Below, one piece after another: positions 18,599 to 29,326 of a DNA stretch of 64,000 nucleotides. The position numbers were made by a program, and so were the translations under genes. How positions within the stretch are numbered: position 1 is the first letter of the stretch; the number at the start of each line of letters is the position of its first letter. Location: assembly GCA_947471745.1 (NCBI GenBank), contig CANJKZ010000926.1, positions 495,501 through 559,500 on the forward strand. The letters run 5' to 3'. This stretch comes from Closterium sp. Naga37s-1. Taxonomy: Eukaryota; Streptophyta; Zygnematophyceae; Desmidiales; Closteriaceae. Below the pieces are notes generated by a model. That model was not told the DNA's origin and made no database searches. It saw only the letters and a program-made list of their open reading frames with translations.

Positions 18599-19421
18599 TC
18601 TGTCAAAAACAGAATGAATGATTCATGAGGGCATACAAGTGGGGTATAAACAACTGTCGAAAACAGAATGTGCACTGTGTCAAACTATAGTTATATACCA
18701 TAATACATCGGATACGCACCTCTGCTGATAATAAAATGCATTTTTTCAGGGGGTGCGCCTCTAATTCAGTAAAACCTTGCTCATGTGCTAATAAAATGAC
18801 AAATATAGATGTATATCTTTCTAACACCAAATTGTACATCTCGTGCTTGCTATTTCAATCGTATCGATTATACATGGGGTCATGAGTAATAATCTCTCGC
18901 GCATTGGCAGGGAAAGATTCCATGCCAACCGTTATAGTCAATATGAGTCACAAGGCGCCCTTGACATCTCATGCTGACTTTACGCGCAGCCTGTGCAGAG
19001 CTTGAAAGCAAAGGAAACCGATTTTGCAACTGATCAGCTAGCTAAAGTGAAATCGTTATAATGATTTGACACATTTTTAAATGAACATTACATAAGCGCA
19101 TCTAATAAATAATGTATTTTTAGGGGGTGCATGCGCTTATAATCGAGGACCGACCATAAGCGCAGTGCCCCAGATAGAAGCGCATGCGCTTATAATAGGC
19201 CTACGCTTATACATGGGCTTTACGGTACGTGTTAGTTTGTATGGCTAGACTGGGTCAGTTAGACTACGCTGTTAAAAATAGTAGCTTAAGATTTAGGTGA
19301 GAGCATAGGCTTAGAATCATAGGCAAGGATATCGAGAAGGTTGTCACCAAGGAGCAAGTTGAGAATGGATGAAATTCACTAAAAAAGGGCAAGTACAAAT
19401 ACTGTATACCTCGGATACAAG
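18599..19421. other. Spacer between copia-3 and copia-6; no gene seen
   Basis: AT-rich. A direct repeat 'ctgtcRaaaacagaatg' occurs twice (near 18600 and 18655). 'aatgcattttttcagggggtgcgc' near 18735 resembles 'aatgtatttttagggggtgcatgcgc' at 19112, the second being part of the pogo-like terminal repeat. No credible coding frame. Confidence 0.55.
19091..19227. repeat. Repeated terminal region of a pogo-like transposon, copy B
   Basis: The same module order as 9511-9641: GCGCTTATAATCGAGGACC, CCATAAGCGC, CCAGATAGAAGCGC, TAATAGGC, ending TACGGTA. No transposase is nearby, so it is a relic or non-autonomous relative. Confidence 0.5.
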
Positions 19422-19548
19422 TCTCAAAGTGCGAACAGCGGAATGATTGACTAGCATGAGGTTGGGTTACAAATAGTGAACCCTAAAAGGGTTGTACCCC
19501 CTAGAAGGTACCTCACTATAGCCTAGCACAAAATCATTACATTTGACA
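19422..19548 (-). repeat. copia-6 3' LTR
   Basis: 127 bp. It carries AACCCTAAAAGGGTTGTACCCC and TAGGCTATAGTGAGG (sense). The outer end is degenerate (TCTC for TGTC). Confidence 0.9.
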
Positions 19549-19879
19549 CACCCCCATAGGCTAAGTGAGGGGCATCAAAACAAGCAAGGAAAACAAATTG
19601 TCTCAACGCAAAGCTCAGGGTGGATCACGAAGTCACCACACAGTCTGAGCACAAGCAAAAGGCCACATGGCCAGTTCAAGAGTTTACATACATATATAAA
19701 TACAAAGGCAAGAGGGAATACTACATCAACCGAGGGCCTACCTCAACAAGGCCTAGCTGCAGATAATACCTGTGGTGGTCACCAGGCGGAAGATGTCTGC
19801 AGTGTTGGACGCTGAGGCCATAAAGTCCAAGCGTGCCTTGCCGCGTCACTGCAGCGCTCGCAGGAGAAAGTACCTCACG

Positions 19880-20725
19880 TCAATATGCTTCACTTTGCCC
19901 TCCAGTCCACCGACATAGGAGGATGATGGCCTTGTTGTCAGCGAACAAGGTCGGTGCAGAGCGAGGCCGCTCACCAAGGTCGGTGAGCAAGAAGGTCAAC
20001 CAACGAAGCTCCAGCGCAGCCATGGCACCGGCGTAGATCTCGGCCTTAGCGCTAGACTGCGCCACAGACGACGACCGAGTTGACCTCCACAACACAGCTC
20101 CACAGCCCAAGCTGAAGCAGTACCCCTGAGTACACCTGGAGGTCTCCACGTCGTCGGTGTAGGAAGAGATGCAGTGACCGGTCAGTACAACTAGCTTTGT
20201 CCCTCCAAGCACAAGCCCCCTGCCTGATGTAGACGCCAGGTACTTCGCCACCCTCACAGCAGCCATCCACTGAACAGGATGGTGTCTCCCAGTCGCAACA
20301 AAGCGAGCTAGGACGCTGAAAGGAAAAGCGAGATCCGGCCGAGTACATGTCATCAGGTACATGAGGCAGCCCACAAGCTCTGCGTAGGGACCAACAGACT
20401 CAAAGGGATCGTCAGGAAGGAGAGTGGTGAGTCCGTGGTCAACGACAAGAGGAGTGGGTTGTGTAGTGGAGAACTGAAGCCTGAACCACAGAAGGATCTG
20501 CAGCACCATGTGTGACTGAGTGAGTGTGATGGTGCGAGCGGCTCTGTCCCTAGTGATTTGCAAGCCAAGGTAGCGGCGCAGTTCACCAAGGTCTCTGCAT
20601 GTGTGTCTCTTCTGCAGTTCGGACTTCACGAAAGCCAGAGAATCCCTATATGCTATAGCGAAGACCAAGTCGTCGACGCAGACGATGACGAAGATAAGAT
20701 TCGAGCCAGAGCGAACAAACAGCAA
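19880..20725 (-). pseudogene. pol: copia-6 reverse transcriptase C-terminal half and RNase H
   Basis: RT: VIVCVDDLVFA (YVDD changed to CVDD), ELRRYLGLQITRD, LVGCLMYLMTCTRPDLAF. RNase H: GHCISSYTDD where relatives have GHSDASWADD, so its first catalytic Asp is lost, then AKAEIYAGAMAALELRW and FADNKA. The frame ends early at 19880. Confidence 0.85.
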
Positions 20726-22292
20726 CGGGTCGGCTAACGAAGGACTGAAACCGAGGTCAGCAAGTGTGGGGCGAAGAGTGTCGTGCCACTCATGGGGCGC
20801 CTGGCGGAGACCGTAGACTGGTCGTCTCAGGCTCCACTGGGTCCCAGGCGGGAAAGTGCCAGTGAAGTCAAGAGGACGGCGTAGCCAGATCTAACGGCCC
20901 TGGAGAAAGGCGGTGGAGAAGTCCAGTGTATGCAGCTCGTAGTCTTGCTGTGCTGCAACGTGAAGTAACATCCGAAGAGTGGTCATCTCCGGGGTCGGAG
21001 AGAAGGTATGGAAGAAGTAGACTCCCTCACGCTGACTGAAACCTCTAGCCGCGTAGCGCGTCTTGAAGACAGGTGGCGATCTAGGCGGCCACTTAACATT
21101 GAAGACCCACATGCCATCGAATACGTTCTCCTTGGGAGGGGGAAATGCGTTGACGTAAGTGCATGTGGATATCCAAAACGCCATCTCTGAGTCCATTGCC
21201 ACTATCCACTGAGAGACCCACTGCCCTGACACTGCCTCACCGTACGTGCGAGGAGTCGGTATGTCAAGGACGTCGGGGTCTCCCTCAGGGGCTAGCTGCA
21301 TGGCACAGAGATGGGGAGAAGCGGCTGCCTAGAACTCGAGCTCAAACTACCTGTCCTATAGGACGTTACAGCCAAGGGCAGACTCACCCCCGGCGGACAG
21401 AGGACGGGCAGCCACCTCGCGGGTGGAGTAGTCAAGGCGGCGGGTGGTGGCAAAGTCAGCGACGGCGGCAACAAGAGCTGAGATAGATGACGGAGAGGCA
21501 GTAGTGTCTGTGAAAAGAGAGGCGAGAACACGTGAGACAACAGGATGAGCCAGGTGGTAGTATTCATTGATAGGGTGAGAGGAGGCTGTAAGGGACAATG
21601 CAGGAGGTGACAGGAGTACAGACTGAGGTGGAGAACGAGGAGGACTAGAACGAAGCAAGACAGAGCGGAGGTCGTCAAAAGGAGACGAGGGACGAGCACG
21701 AGGAGGACAACGAGTGGCCCAAGTGTGTGGGACAACAGGAGGAGACGGCTGTGACTGAGGAGGAGAGAAAACAGCTGAGGACAAGTCTGGAGGAGGAAGA
21801 CCGTGTGCAGTAGGAGGCGGTGAGCGATCCGGAGGGGAGGAAGGGAGACTAAGGGCTCGGAGGCCACTCACAGGTGGGAGCAACTGCTGTAAAAGTGACG
21901 GCTGTGGCGTCTGCTGCTGCTGCTCCTGCTGCTGCAGCTCCTGCTGCTGCTGTTGCTGCTCCAGCTCCAGCCTCTCCTGCGCCAAACTCTCCTGCTCCTC
22001 GCGCTCAAGCCAACGAAGAGCCTGGTGACGCATCGGGTAGCGGTGGGGAGGCGCAGGAGGCGCCGCAGTAGCAGTGCCTCCAGCTCCAGCCCCCTCAGAA
22101 CTAGCACCTCCAGAGCCAGCACCTCCAGCTCCAGCACCCCCAGAACTAGCAATACCAATGTCAGCACCTCCAGCTCCAGCACCCCCAGAATTAGCACCTC
22201 CAATGCCAGCACCCCCAGCTCCAGCACCCTCAAAACCAGCACCTCCAGCGCCCGTGCCTCCAGCACCAACACCCTAAGAGTTCACTGCAACC
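20726..22292 (-). pseudogene. pol: copia-6 linker and reverse transcriptase N-terminal half
   Basis: 21301-20891 reads PEGDPDVLDIPTPRTYGEAV, AMDSEMAFWISTCTYV, MWVFNVKWPP, ARGFSQREGVYFFHTF and LDFSTAFLQG, then a stop. 22033-21356 is the linker end (GLRALSLPSSPPDRSPPP...DFATTRRLDYS...ALGCNVL) with a Gln-rich stretch near 21910-21980. 22272-22074 is a repeat of about 18-24 bp ('ccagcacctccagctccagcacc'), coding a repetitive Gly/Ala/Leu-type linker depending on frame. Confidence 0.8.
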
Positions 22293-23092
22293 TATCGCGG
22301 TAGTGTCGAAGGCTGTTGCGGTGACTGTGAGGACGACTGTGGGGAAGGAGACGACACCTGACATGCTATAGAGTGGAGAGCGGTAGCGTGAGACACACCT
22401 GACGGGGCTGGAACTGGGGGGGGAGGGTGTACCGGAGGAGCAGGAGCAGGAGGAGGAGTGGGAGCTAGAAAGAGGGGGGGAACCGGGAAACCTCGGAGGG
22501 AAAAGCGGGCATAGCAGGACACAGACTCGTCAAAGTGGACATCAAGGGAATCGAGGAACCGGTGGAGGGGCAGGTGGTAAAACTCGAAGTCAGGGGCATC
22601 CATCGGGAAACCAAGGAAGATACTGGGAAGGGTGCGAGCCGAGAGCGTATCCACAGAGGTATTGCGGGCATGCGCAAGGCAGCCCCAGACACGAAAATCC
22701 GACGCAACACCAAGGGACCCGGTCCAAAGACTGGTCGTTGAAGCCTCTGGTCGTGAGACACGAGGCCAGAGGATCAGCTAGTGGGTGGCGTAGCGAACCG
22801 CGTAGGGCCACAGAAATTGGGGCGCACGGGCATGGATCATGGAGGTGCGGGCGATCTCCATGACCAAGCCAATGCGGCGCTCGACAACCCCATTCTGCTG
22901 TGGGGACTCTGGAAGCGTCCAGGACTGAGTGATGTCCTGCTCGCTACAGAAGCCGGCAAGCACGTCGGAGCGAAACTCACCCCCACGGTCGGAGTGGAGA
23001 CTCAGGACACGACTACCACGTGTGGCACTAGTGGCCAGCAACCACTGGATCAGGGTAGAATTCATGTCGGACTTCTTCCGCTGGGGGAACAC
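22293..23092 (-). pseudogene. pol: copia-6 integrase
   Basis: 23092-22778 has LSLHSDRGGEFRSDVLAGFCSEQ (second catalytic Asp), TLPESPQQNGVVERRIG (catalytic Glu in ERRIG), MIHARAPQFLWPYAVRYATH and then a stop. 22761-22293, in other frames, has the CLGLPCACP/FLGFPMDAPDFEFYHLPLHR end region. At least two frame changes. Confidence 0.82.
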
Positions 23093-23818
23093 CGTAGTGT
23101 AGCAAGAGAAGTCATCAACGACAACCAGGAAGAAGCTCTCCCTTCCAGGCCCAGGGCGAGGGGCGGGGCCCCAGACGTGGTGGCCGGATGAAGGGAGGAT
23201 GAGTGAGGAGTGGCGCGCGGCCTATCCTCGACGCAAGGAGTGCACGACGCTGCAGGCGAAGGAGGGAGCAACGCAAGCACGAGTGGAAGAACTAAGACAA
23301 GACGTTGACTAGACATGTGACGGAGGCGGACGAGGGACGGGTGACCAAGGCGGTGGTGCCACAGCAGTGTCGTGTAGGTGAGTGCCCGACAGGAGCACGA
23401 CGCAGCAACCTGACCAGATGCTACGACCTTACCTGACGCAGCTACCTGGGGAGACGCGGCGAAACGTGGCCAGAGTAGTCCCAATTGCACCGTCCAGGCA
23501 GGTTGCAGCACGCTCGTACGGCGGAAACCAGGTGCCAACACCAAGGTCCTGAAGGTGTCCAACACCCACCAAGTTCCTGGAGAACAAGGAGATGTGGAGA
23601 CCAGTGAGGATACCAAAGGGGGCAGCCAGGTACGGGAGGGTGGTAGAGCTGCGGACAATTGCTGGCCCTGAAGTAGGATCAGCTAGGGCAACCGGAACCG
23701 GAGCAGGAAGTGCTGCGACAGTCGTGTGGTGGCGGAAGAAGCACTGAGAAGCGCCAAAGTATAGTGTGAAGGAGAGCGACGCGTCAGCCGTAGGTACAAC
23801 TGGGCTAGAACTACACAA
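23062..23818 (-). pseudogene. pol: copia-6 protease and GAG-pre-integrase
   Basis: Protease frame 23818-23429 shows SFTLYFGASQCFF where relatives have TLDSGAS, so the catalytic Asp is replaced by Tyr. NLVGVGHLQDLGVGTWFPPYERAATCLDG follows. GAG-pre-integrase in a second frame has LLWHHRLGHPSLVRLRHM and CTPCVEDRPRA, and the integrase start reads GPPPLALG in place of the usual DVWGPA. Confidence 0.82.
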
Positions 23819-25242
23819 CCACCTAGACTACTAGCAACATGCAAGGACCCTTGGCTACGAACATGCGATCACATCGATCCAGCAGCACTATAGTCAACAT
23901 CGGCATACATCACAGAATCAGATCGCAAGGCATCAAGCAACTCTACCGCAGACATATCAAACAACACCAGACCAAGGGAGCGAGCCAGCGAGGCCCAGTC
24001 GGGAGCAGGGCCAAACCAGTACTACGGGCGGAGGCAGTCAGTGAGCTGCACAAAGCACTCCCCGGAGGGTGAAGACGACCACAAGGGCCACCCTGACGAG
24101 TGCCAATCTGGACAAGGTATGAGCAGGAAGTAGGGGCGACACCACGCGACGTCCAGCTGGGCGGGCCACCGCCACATCCAGCGCTCCCTGGTCCACCAGG
24201 TTTTTACTGCTGAGAGTGCTGCTGCACCTGCCGCTGAACCTGCTCCTGTGGCTGTGGCCATTGCTGCTGCTAGGACTGCTGTCGCTTCTGTGGTATGTAG
24301 CAACCAACTGGTCCAGCACCCCCACCCGTCGGACCCGCAGGCTCAGTACCGCCTCCAGTGCCGCCTCCCCTAGACGCACTAGTAGCGCCACCAACTCCAC
24401 CACCCCCTCCACCACTACCGCCGCCCCTACCTCCCCTGCCTTGGGCCCGTTCACTAGCGACGGACATGGCTGCTGTCTTGTCAGAGGCAGGAGACGCAGC
24501 AGAGGCAAGAGAAGCAGTGAAGGTGTGGAGCTGTGGGACAGTACACCCCTGAAAGAGCGGAGGAACTACGGCGGCAGAATCGGAGGCAACGGAGCAGATG
24601 TTGCTCTCGATGTCCTTGAGAGATGTCTCAAGGACCTCGATAGTAAGATTAGTAGGGTGCTTCCGAAGAAGCGCGTCGCGTACATGTGCAAGGCGGCCAG
24701 AGAGGTTAGTGACTATGAAGTGAAGTCTGACGTGCATGGGCGGGGGGACAGCTGCAAGCTCAGCCTCGGTACAAGCAGCACGGTAGCTAGCGTCGAGCAA
24801 GCGCAGGTGAGTGACAAGGTCAGCAGTACAATGAAACGCTTGTAGGTCGGGAAACAAAAACGACATGAAGAGGCGACCAAGAGAGGCGAAGGAGGGAGTG
24901 GAGTAACGAGTCTTAATCGCAGCAAAACAGTACTGGGCAGATCGAACCTGGCTGAAGTGGGCCAACTTAGTCTTGGGGAGAAGGCTGCCAAGAACAACAC
25001 GAGCCGCAGCGTCACTGACAGAGCTGTACGGGCCTGAGCAAAGTGTTCCCCGTCTGCGTCAGTGGGCTCAGAGGCAGGACTACAGGGCGGGGAGGCGAGG
25101 GCATGTCGCCAGAGGCGTGCGCCCAGTGCGTGTTACCATCCTGGCACTGACTCTGCATGTACAGCTTGGCGTGGAGGAGCCAGGTGGGAAAGTCTAGGGC
25201 TCTACCCTCCGCATCGAAACGCAGGACTCGAGCGGACGCCAT
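23819..25242 (-). pseudogene. gag: copia-6 gag
   Basis: Starts MASARVLRFDAEGRALDFPTWLLHAKLYMQ at 25242. It shifts frame near 25012 and continues 24965-24270 (YCFAAIKTRYSTPSFASLGRLFMSFLFPDL, DLVTHLRLLDASYRAACTEAELAAVPPPMHVRLHFIVTNL) into a Gly-rich stretch. A further shift leads to the Cys/His motif near 24050-24130 (CX13CX3HX4C with HPSGEC). Confidence 0.8.
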
Positions 25243-25924
25243 GGCGAGTGCGCAGCAGGTCTAGGAGCGAAAGGCTAGGAACGGCCGAAGCGAAGAACGA
25301 AGAGAGGCTAGAGGTCTAGACTAAAAATGTCAGCCTAGGAACTGGAGACGCAGAAACGCTAGAGTGGAAGCGATCGATTAGGTACAACAAGCTAGGAACG
25401 GTAGTCGAGACACTAACCTTAATTCGCTCCAGCCGAAGGGACTGCGGCTACCAGCCGTTGCTGGTGGAGCCAATAGCAGGAGGAGTGTGGGAGGCAGTGG
25501 GCACTGGTGGATTGAGGTATGCTGCAAGCAATTGGCAGATTTGGGTGCCAACAGGTGTTGGGCAGATGTGACGCGCGCTGCTGCAGTGGCGCGCACAGCT
25601 ACTATGGCGCGTGCTGCTGCAGTGGCGCGCGCTACTACGGTGCGCGCTGAAGTGACGTGCGCTAGTGCTGCATTTGCTGCTGCTGTGGCACACGCTGCGG
25701 CTATGGACACGCTGCTGTAGTGGGGAAGCGCTAGGCAGCGCGGGGCAGTGCGGGGGAGCAGCAGATTGCACGTGCACGGCTTCGTGCGGGCAGCTGCGCG
25801 CACGCGACTATGCACAACTGGCTGCGTGCGAGGCGAGACAGGTAGTGGGGCGTCACGGGACGTGACGGGTAACGGGATGGGACGGGCTAAGCTAGGGTCT
25901 TAGGGTCCTAACTCGACGATGCCA
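25243..25924 (-). other. copia-6 leader
   Basis: About 680 bp between 5' LTR and gag. It includes 'gctgctgcagtggcgcgc' repeats (about 25577-25690). No coding signal. Confidence 0.6.
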
Positions 25925-26051
25925 TATCAAAGTACAAACAACGGAATGATTGACTAGCATGAGGTTGGGTTACAAATAGTCAACCCTAAAAGGGTTGTAC
26001 CCCCTAGAAGGTACCTCACTTTAGCCTATCATACAATTACAACATTTGACA
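25925..26051 (-). repeat. copia-6 5' LTR
   Basis: 127 bp copy of 19422-19548 with several substitutions. Next to it, inside, the sense strand reads TGGCATCGTCGAG, a variant primer site like that of copia-3. Confidence 0.9.
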
Positions 26052-26145
26052 ACAAGATCCTAGGGTCTTAAAAGAATGGCACAAAAATAATTGGGGGGGA
26101 GGGGGGGGGAGGGGGGATCTTGACATATTTAATAAGACACGGGTC

Positions 26146-26273
26146 TTAAAGCTGCAGTATACATTTGTCAGCCGGGTTTAGGGTTTTTATTGTGTGCCTC
26201 ACAGCTTTGGGGCAACTTTTCAAATTTCAAAAGTTTTTGAACCCAACCTTTCAAATGTATACTGCAGCTTTAA
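26146..26273. mobile_element. 128-bp MITE with 22-bp perfect terminal inverted repeats
   Basis: TTAAAGCTGCAGTATACATTTG (22 bp, 26146-26167) is matched perfectly in inverse orientation at 26252-26273. The ends are TTAA...TTAA, compatible with a TA or TTAA target, so a mariner/Stowaway-like or PIF/piggyBac-like MITE is possible. No coding capacity. An alternative is a simple hairpin of other origin. Confidence 0.65.
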
Positions 26274-26700
26274 TATGTGGCACACTTTTAGAAGGATTTA
26301 TAGAACAAATGCATGTTTCCTGTTTATATTTGTGTCCGTTGTAATTTGCTTCGATTATGGGTGAGGGCACGAATGTCCCCACCCTCGGGCGTTTGCCAAG
26401 TGGCTTCACTCTCATCACTAGACTGACTCGAATCCATCAGCTTGGCAATGGCGAAAAGAACAAAACAAGTACTGCGCGATACACACGCGCTCTTATCAGA
26501 AGAGGGAAAAAATGTTGTCTCTTTGAAATCTCTTCAATTCTTAGAGAATCTCACATTCTTCCTAAGGATCCGTCTTATAATGATTTCACTAGAAAAGGGG
26601 GGAATAACTATAAGTGACACAAATAGAGTACCCATCCTCGTAATATAGACCCGGGGGTCTACAACTAGGTGGGGGGGTCTTTTATCCGAGGGATTACGGT

Positions 26701-26824
26701 AGAACAATCCAAGGGTGGGCACAAAGGTGCACATTAACAAGGATATAACTACCATAATAACAATCTAGACTAGCTAGCCTACAGGCAGATACAACAACAT
26801 ATATTTAATATGTATGTTTTGACA
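26701..26824 (-). repeat. Probable copia 3' LTR fragment
   Basis: '...atgttttgaca' followed by 'caccccctaactgcctgcagg' (complement: purine tract GGGGGTG next to TGTCAAAAC) is the 3'-LTR/purine-tract junction of a minus-strand copia. Internal text near 26825-26920 resembles the end of a copia coding region but no domain can be read. The left boundary is a guess. Confidence 0.4.
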
Positions 26825-27325
26825 CACCCCCTAACTGCCTGCAGGACATAGCTTGAAGTTGAGGAATAAGGGCTTGGCTGCAGGTGGAGGGAAATGGAAT
26901 GTTGAAGTTGATGCGGATCGAGTAATTGGGTCATCAGTCGGCATGCTTTAGAATATGTATAGAGCCCCCTATAACGAAAATGTACAGGGACCTAAAATGG
27001 GTGTTGCAGGACAGTGGCTGAAAATCATTGGCAGTTGCTTCTCTTTTCAACAATGTATACTTGTAATAGGTATTGGTACATGAGTGTACTTTGACACGCT
27101 CGTCAAATCAACAAAGCGTGCAAGCAAACCAGATACTCAAGTGCAAGGCGACCGTCACAGTAAATTGCGTTACTCCACGATCGCAACATATAACACCGTA
27201 GCATTTACTCTTTAAGAAGTGGCATTGCGTGTATCAAGTTATATATGTGATTGTTTTTAGCTAGAGTGATGTGCCCCTTAGAGAGTACATTTCTTAGGTC
27301 TCGACACTTTTAACCCCCGAACCCT

Positions 27326-27471
27326 AAACAACTTTTCCTTACTTCGCGTCACACTCCATACCGCGTACACGACTGTTCCCGCCACTGCACACACAACATT
27401 GGCTTGTTGCCACCTCTCGACACTCGCCTCGATACTGTTCCCACCAACACGACCATCGCTCATTTGTAACA
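27326..27471 (+). repeat. gypsy 5' LTR
   Basis: About 146 bp matching 38112-38250 (AAACAACTTTTCCTTACTTCGCG...). The first 6-7 bases (TGTAAGG in the 3' LTR) are not recognisable here. It probably ends TTTGTAACA at 27471. Confidence 0.75.
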
Positions 27472-27493
27472 CTTGATATTCGGAGCCACGACC
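27472..27493 (+). promoter_or_regulatory. gypsy primer binding site, degenerate
   Basis: CTTGATATTCGGAGCCACGAC directly after the LTR resembles the TTGGTATCAGAGCC-type site seen next to plant LTRs, with several mismatches. Confidence 0.45.
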
Positions 27494-27662
27494 CTTTTTC
27501 GGACCGCGCACGCCTTCACTTCCCAAATTATCACATTTTTTGGGGGTCGATGTAGACGTCCCTTTTTCGTCCCTCAGCGCCTAGCACCCCTGCTCGTGTG
27601 CTCTCTTGTAAGAACACACAGCCACGACCGAGGTTACTGCTGAGCCAGCCCGACACCCCGCC

Positions 27663-28433
27663 ATGGACGGGACCGCTCGCATTCTGCTCGAAGGCATGAT
27701 GCAAGAATGCCTCGACGATATTACGCGTCAGCTGCAAGAGTCCGCCTTCGAAATCACAACTTCAACGGTGGAGAGCGACTCGACACATCAACAGTTGACG
27801 ACGAATGCGCCCGCACATGCACCAGCCCCAACTGAAGAACCCATCACCGTCACCTCGGGAGAGCCATCCGCATTACGCCACGATAGTGTGGGACAGCGCT
27901 CAGCTGAGGCCAGCGATAGCGCCACCCAGACCATGCCGGGTATGGAGCGAAGTCCATCGTCACGTCAGTATTGCGGCACTCGTCGGCAACAACGACATTG
28001 GTGAGCCGATGCCACTCAAGCCACAGCGCCCGGTCTGTTTCGATCCTAGCCAGCGTGGAGGTCCGACGGTTCAATCGTGGGTGTACACGATGAACGTTTT
28101 TGTTTACGCGAAATACGTCACGTCGAATGCAGCAAAGATTTGGTACGCCGTCTCATTGCTATGTGGGCCCGCCATGGACTGGTGGCGAGTTATCGTAACC
28201 TCGCCGAGCGACTACGAGCCACTGACGCAAAGGGAAAGGCCATCGGAGCCAGCTGTCACCTGGAGTTCGTTTTGCGAAGTCGCCCAATTCTGCACGTGGG
28301 ATGCGTAGTGCGCAGGGCTATGGGCGCGCTTCGAGCCGATCACGGCTTCAATAACAGCACGCCAGAAGCTGCGCACTTGGCGACAGCTTGGGTCGGTTCA
28401 AGGCTGCACCGGCGGTTTTCTTGCGCTATGTGA
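27663..28433 (+). pseudogene. gag: gypsy gag
   Basis: ATG at 27663 (MDGTARILLEGMMQECLDDITRQ). The frame shifts several times. The second frame (27805-28308) holds the recognisable core PVCFDPSQRGGPTVQSWVYTMNVFVYAKYV...AKIWYAVSLLCGPAMDWWRVIV, as in Retrotrans_gag proteins. Part of a nucleocapsid-like CHxxxW text follows near 28640-28720 (ATYMPVATNAAVTPSWGRCF in another frame). Confidence 0.7.
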
Positions 28434-28537
28434 ACAGATCGGCTGCATGCACGAAGCGGAGCGAGTGGATCGTTACGTCAGCGGCTTGAAGCCGGAAATC
28501 GTGCAGGAAATTCTCCTATGCAAGGTCTCTAACTTCA

Positions 28538-29310
28538 ATGATATCATGGCGCTCCGAGAAAATTCACATATTGCACCGCCCATGGCCGGAGTCCTACTAC
28601 TACGGACAACGTACTCGGGGAACGAGGGAGCACGACACGGTACATGCCTGTTGCGACGAATGCCGCTGTCACGCCATCTTGGGGACGCTGCTTCGCGTGC
28701 AACTGGCCGGGCCATCGCAAGAGCGAATTATCAGAGGAGTTCAAGTGCCGAGGAGAAGAGAAAGGGAGAGAGTCTGGGAGGCAGGGAAACGCCAGCTGTC
28801 AGTAGAGTACGGGCCCACTACTGACGAGACTCACTGGTCGCCCAACCGTGCTGACCCTCACCGAGTGACTGTACCGATTCACACAATCGATCGGGCTCGG
28901 CTGAATAAGGAGGGTACAACGACAGATTGCCGAGTACTGGTTCACGGGAAAATACAGGAGACAGCAGTGAACGTTTTTATTGACGCAGGGGCTAGCCACA
29001 GCTTAGTTAATACCGCGAATGCAAGAAAACTACAACTGACACGTAGCCGCTGCCTACTAGAGACGATGCATGGTTGGTTGACGGCACGCTACTGGCAATA
29101 GGGGAGAAAGTGGAGAGAGTGAAGATTCTCTATGGGGGGATGCTCGGATTTACACAGAAAATTCTCTCGACAACGCTGGATGGGACTGGCATTTTAGTGG
29201 GACGTTATTGGCTGCGACGGTATAACCTTCAAATGGACTGGACGACAGGCAGATGCACTGTGCAAAGCGGCCGTAACTGGCTCGCGCTACCTCGCTTGCA
29301 AGTCGCCTGA
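28538..29310 (+). pseudogene. pol: gypsy protease region
   Basis: The frame to 29101 reads CRVLVHGKIQETAVNVFIDAGASHSLVNTANARKLQL, a retroviral-type aspartic protease with DAGAS at the active site. 29074-29310 (ILSTTLDGTGILVGRYWLRRYNLQMDWTTGRCTV) continues the protease C-terminus after a shift (DxILGxxWL...xxDW). The protease would mature Gag-Pol in particles. Confidence 0.75.
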
Positions 29311-29326
29311 GTCTTCAACGGTCCAC

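Larger units (their letters stand above)
19422..26051 (-). mobile_element. copia-6: complete but decayed Ty1/copia element
   Basis: 6630 bp with 127-bp LTRs (19422-19548, 25925-26051) and exact TSD ACAAG (19417-19421, 26052-26056). All domains are recognisable in order on the minus strand: gag from 25242, Cys/His motif, protease, GAG-pre-integrase, integrase, linker, RT, RNase H. Many frameshifts and stops, plus lost catalytic residues (protease Asp, RT YVDD changed to CVDD, RNase H DASW changed), make it clearly dead. LTRs differ at several sites, so it is older than copia-1. Confidence 0.92.
26052..27325. other. Spacer between copia-6 and the gypsy element
   Basis: AT-rich DNA with a G-tract (26093-26116), a hairpin MITE (26146-26273), a small basic ORF of 68 codons at 26442-26648 that I do not recognise, a short 'GGATTACGGTA' (near 26690) like the pogo termini, and a copia LTR end (to 26824). 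The rest (26850-27300) shows nothing I can name. Confidence 0.5.

Noticed and set aside
26442..26648. 68-codon basic ORF (MAMAKRTKQVL...)
   Set aside because: No recognisable motif, overlaps another ORF in a second frame, and lies in AT-rich spacer; could be chance.
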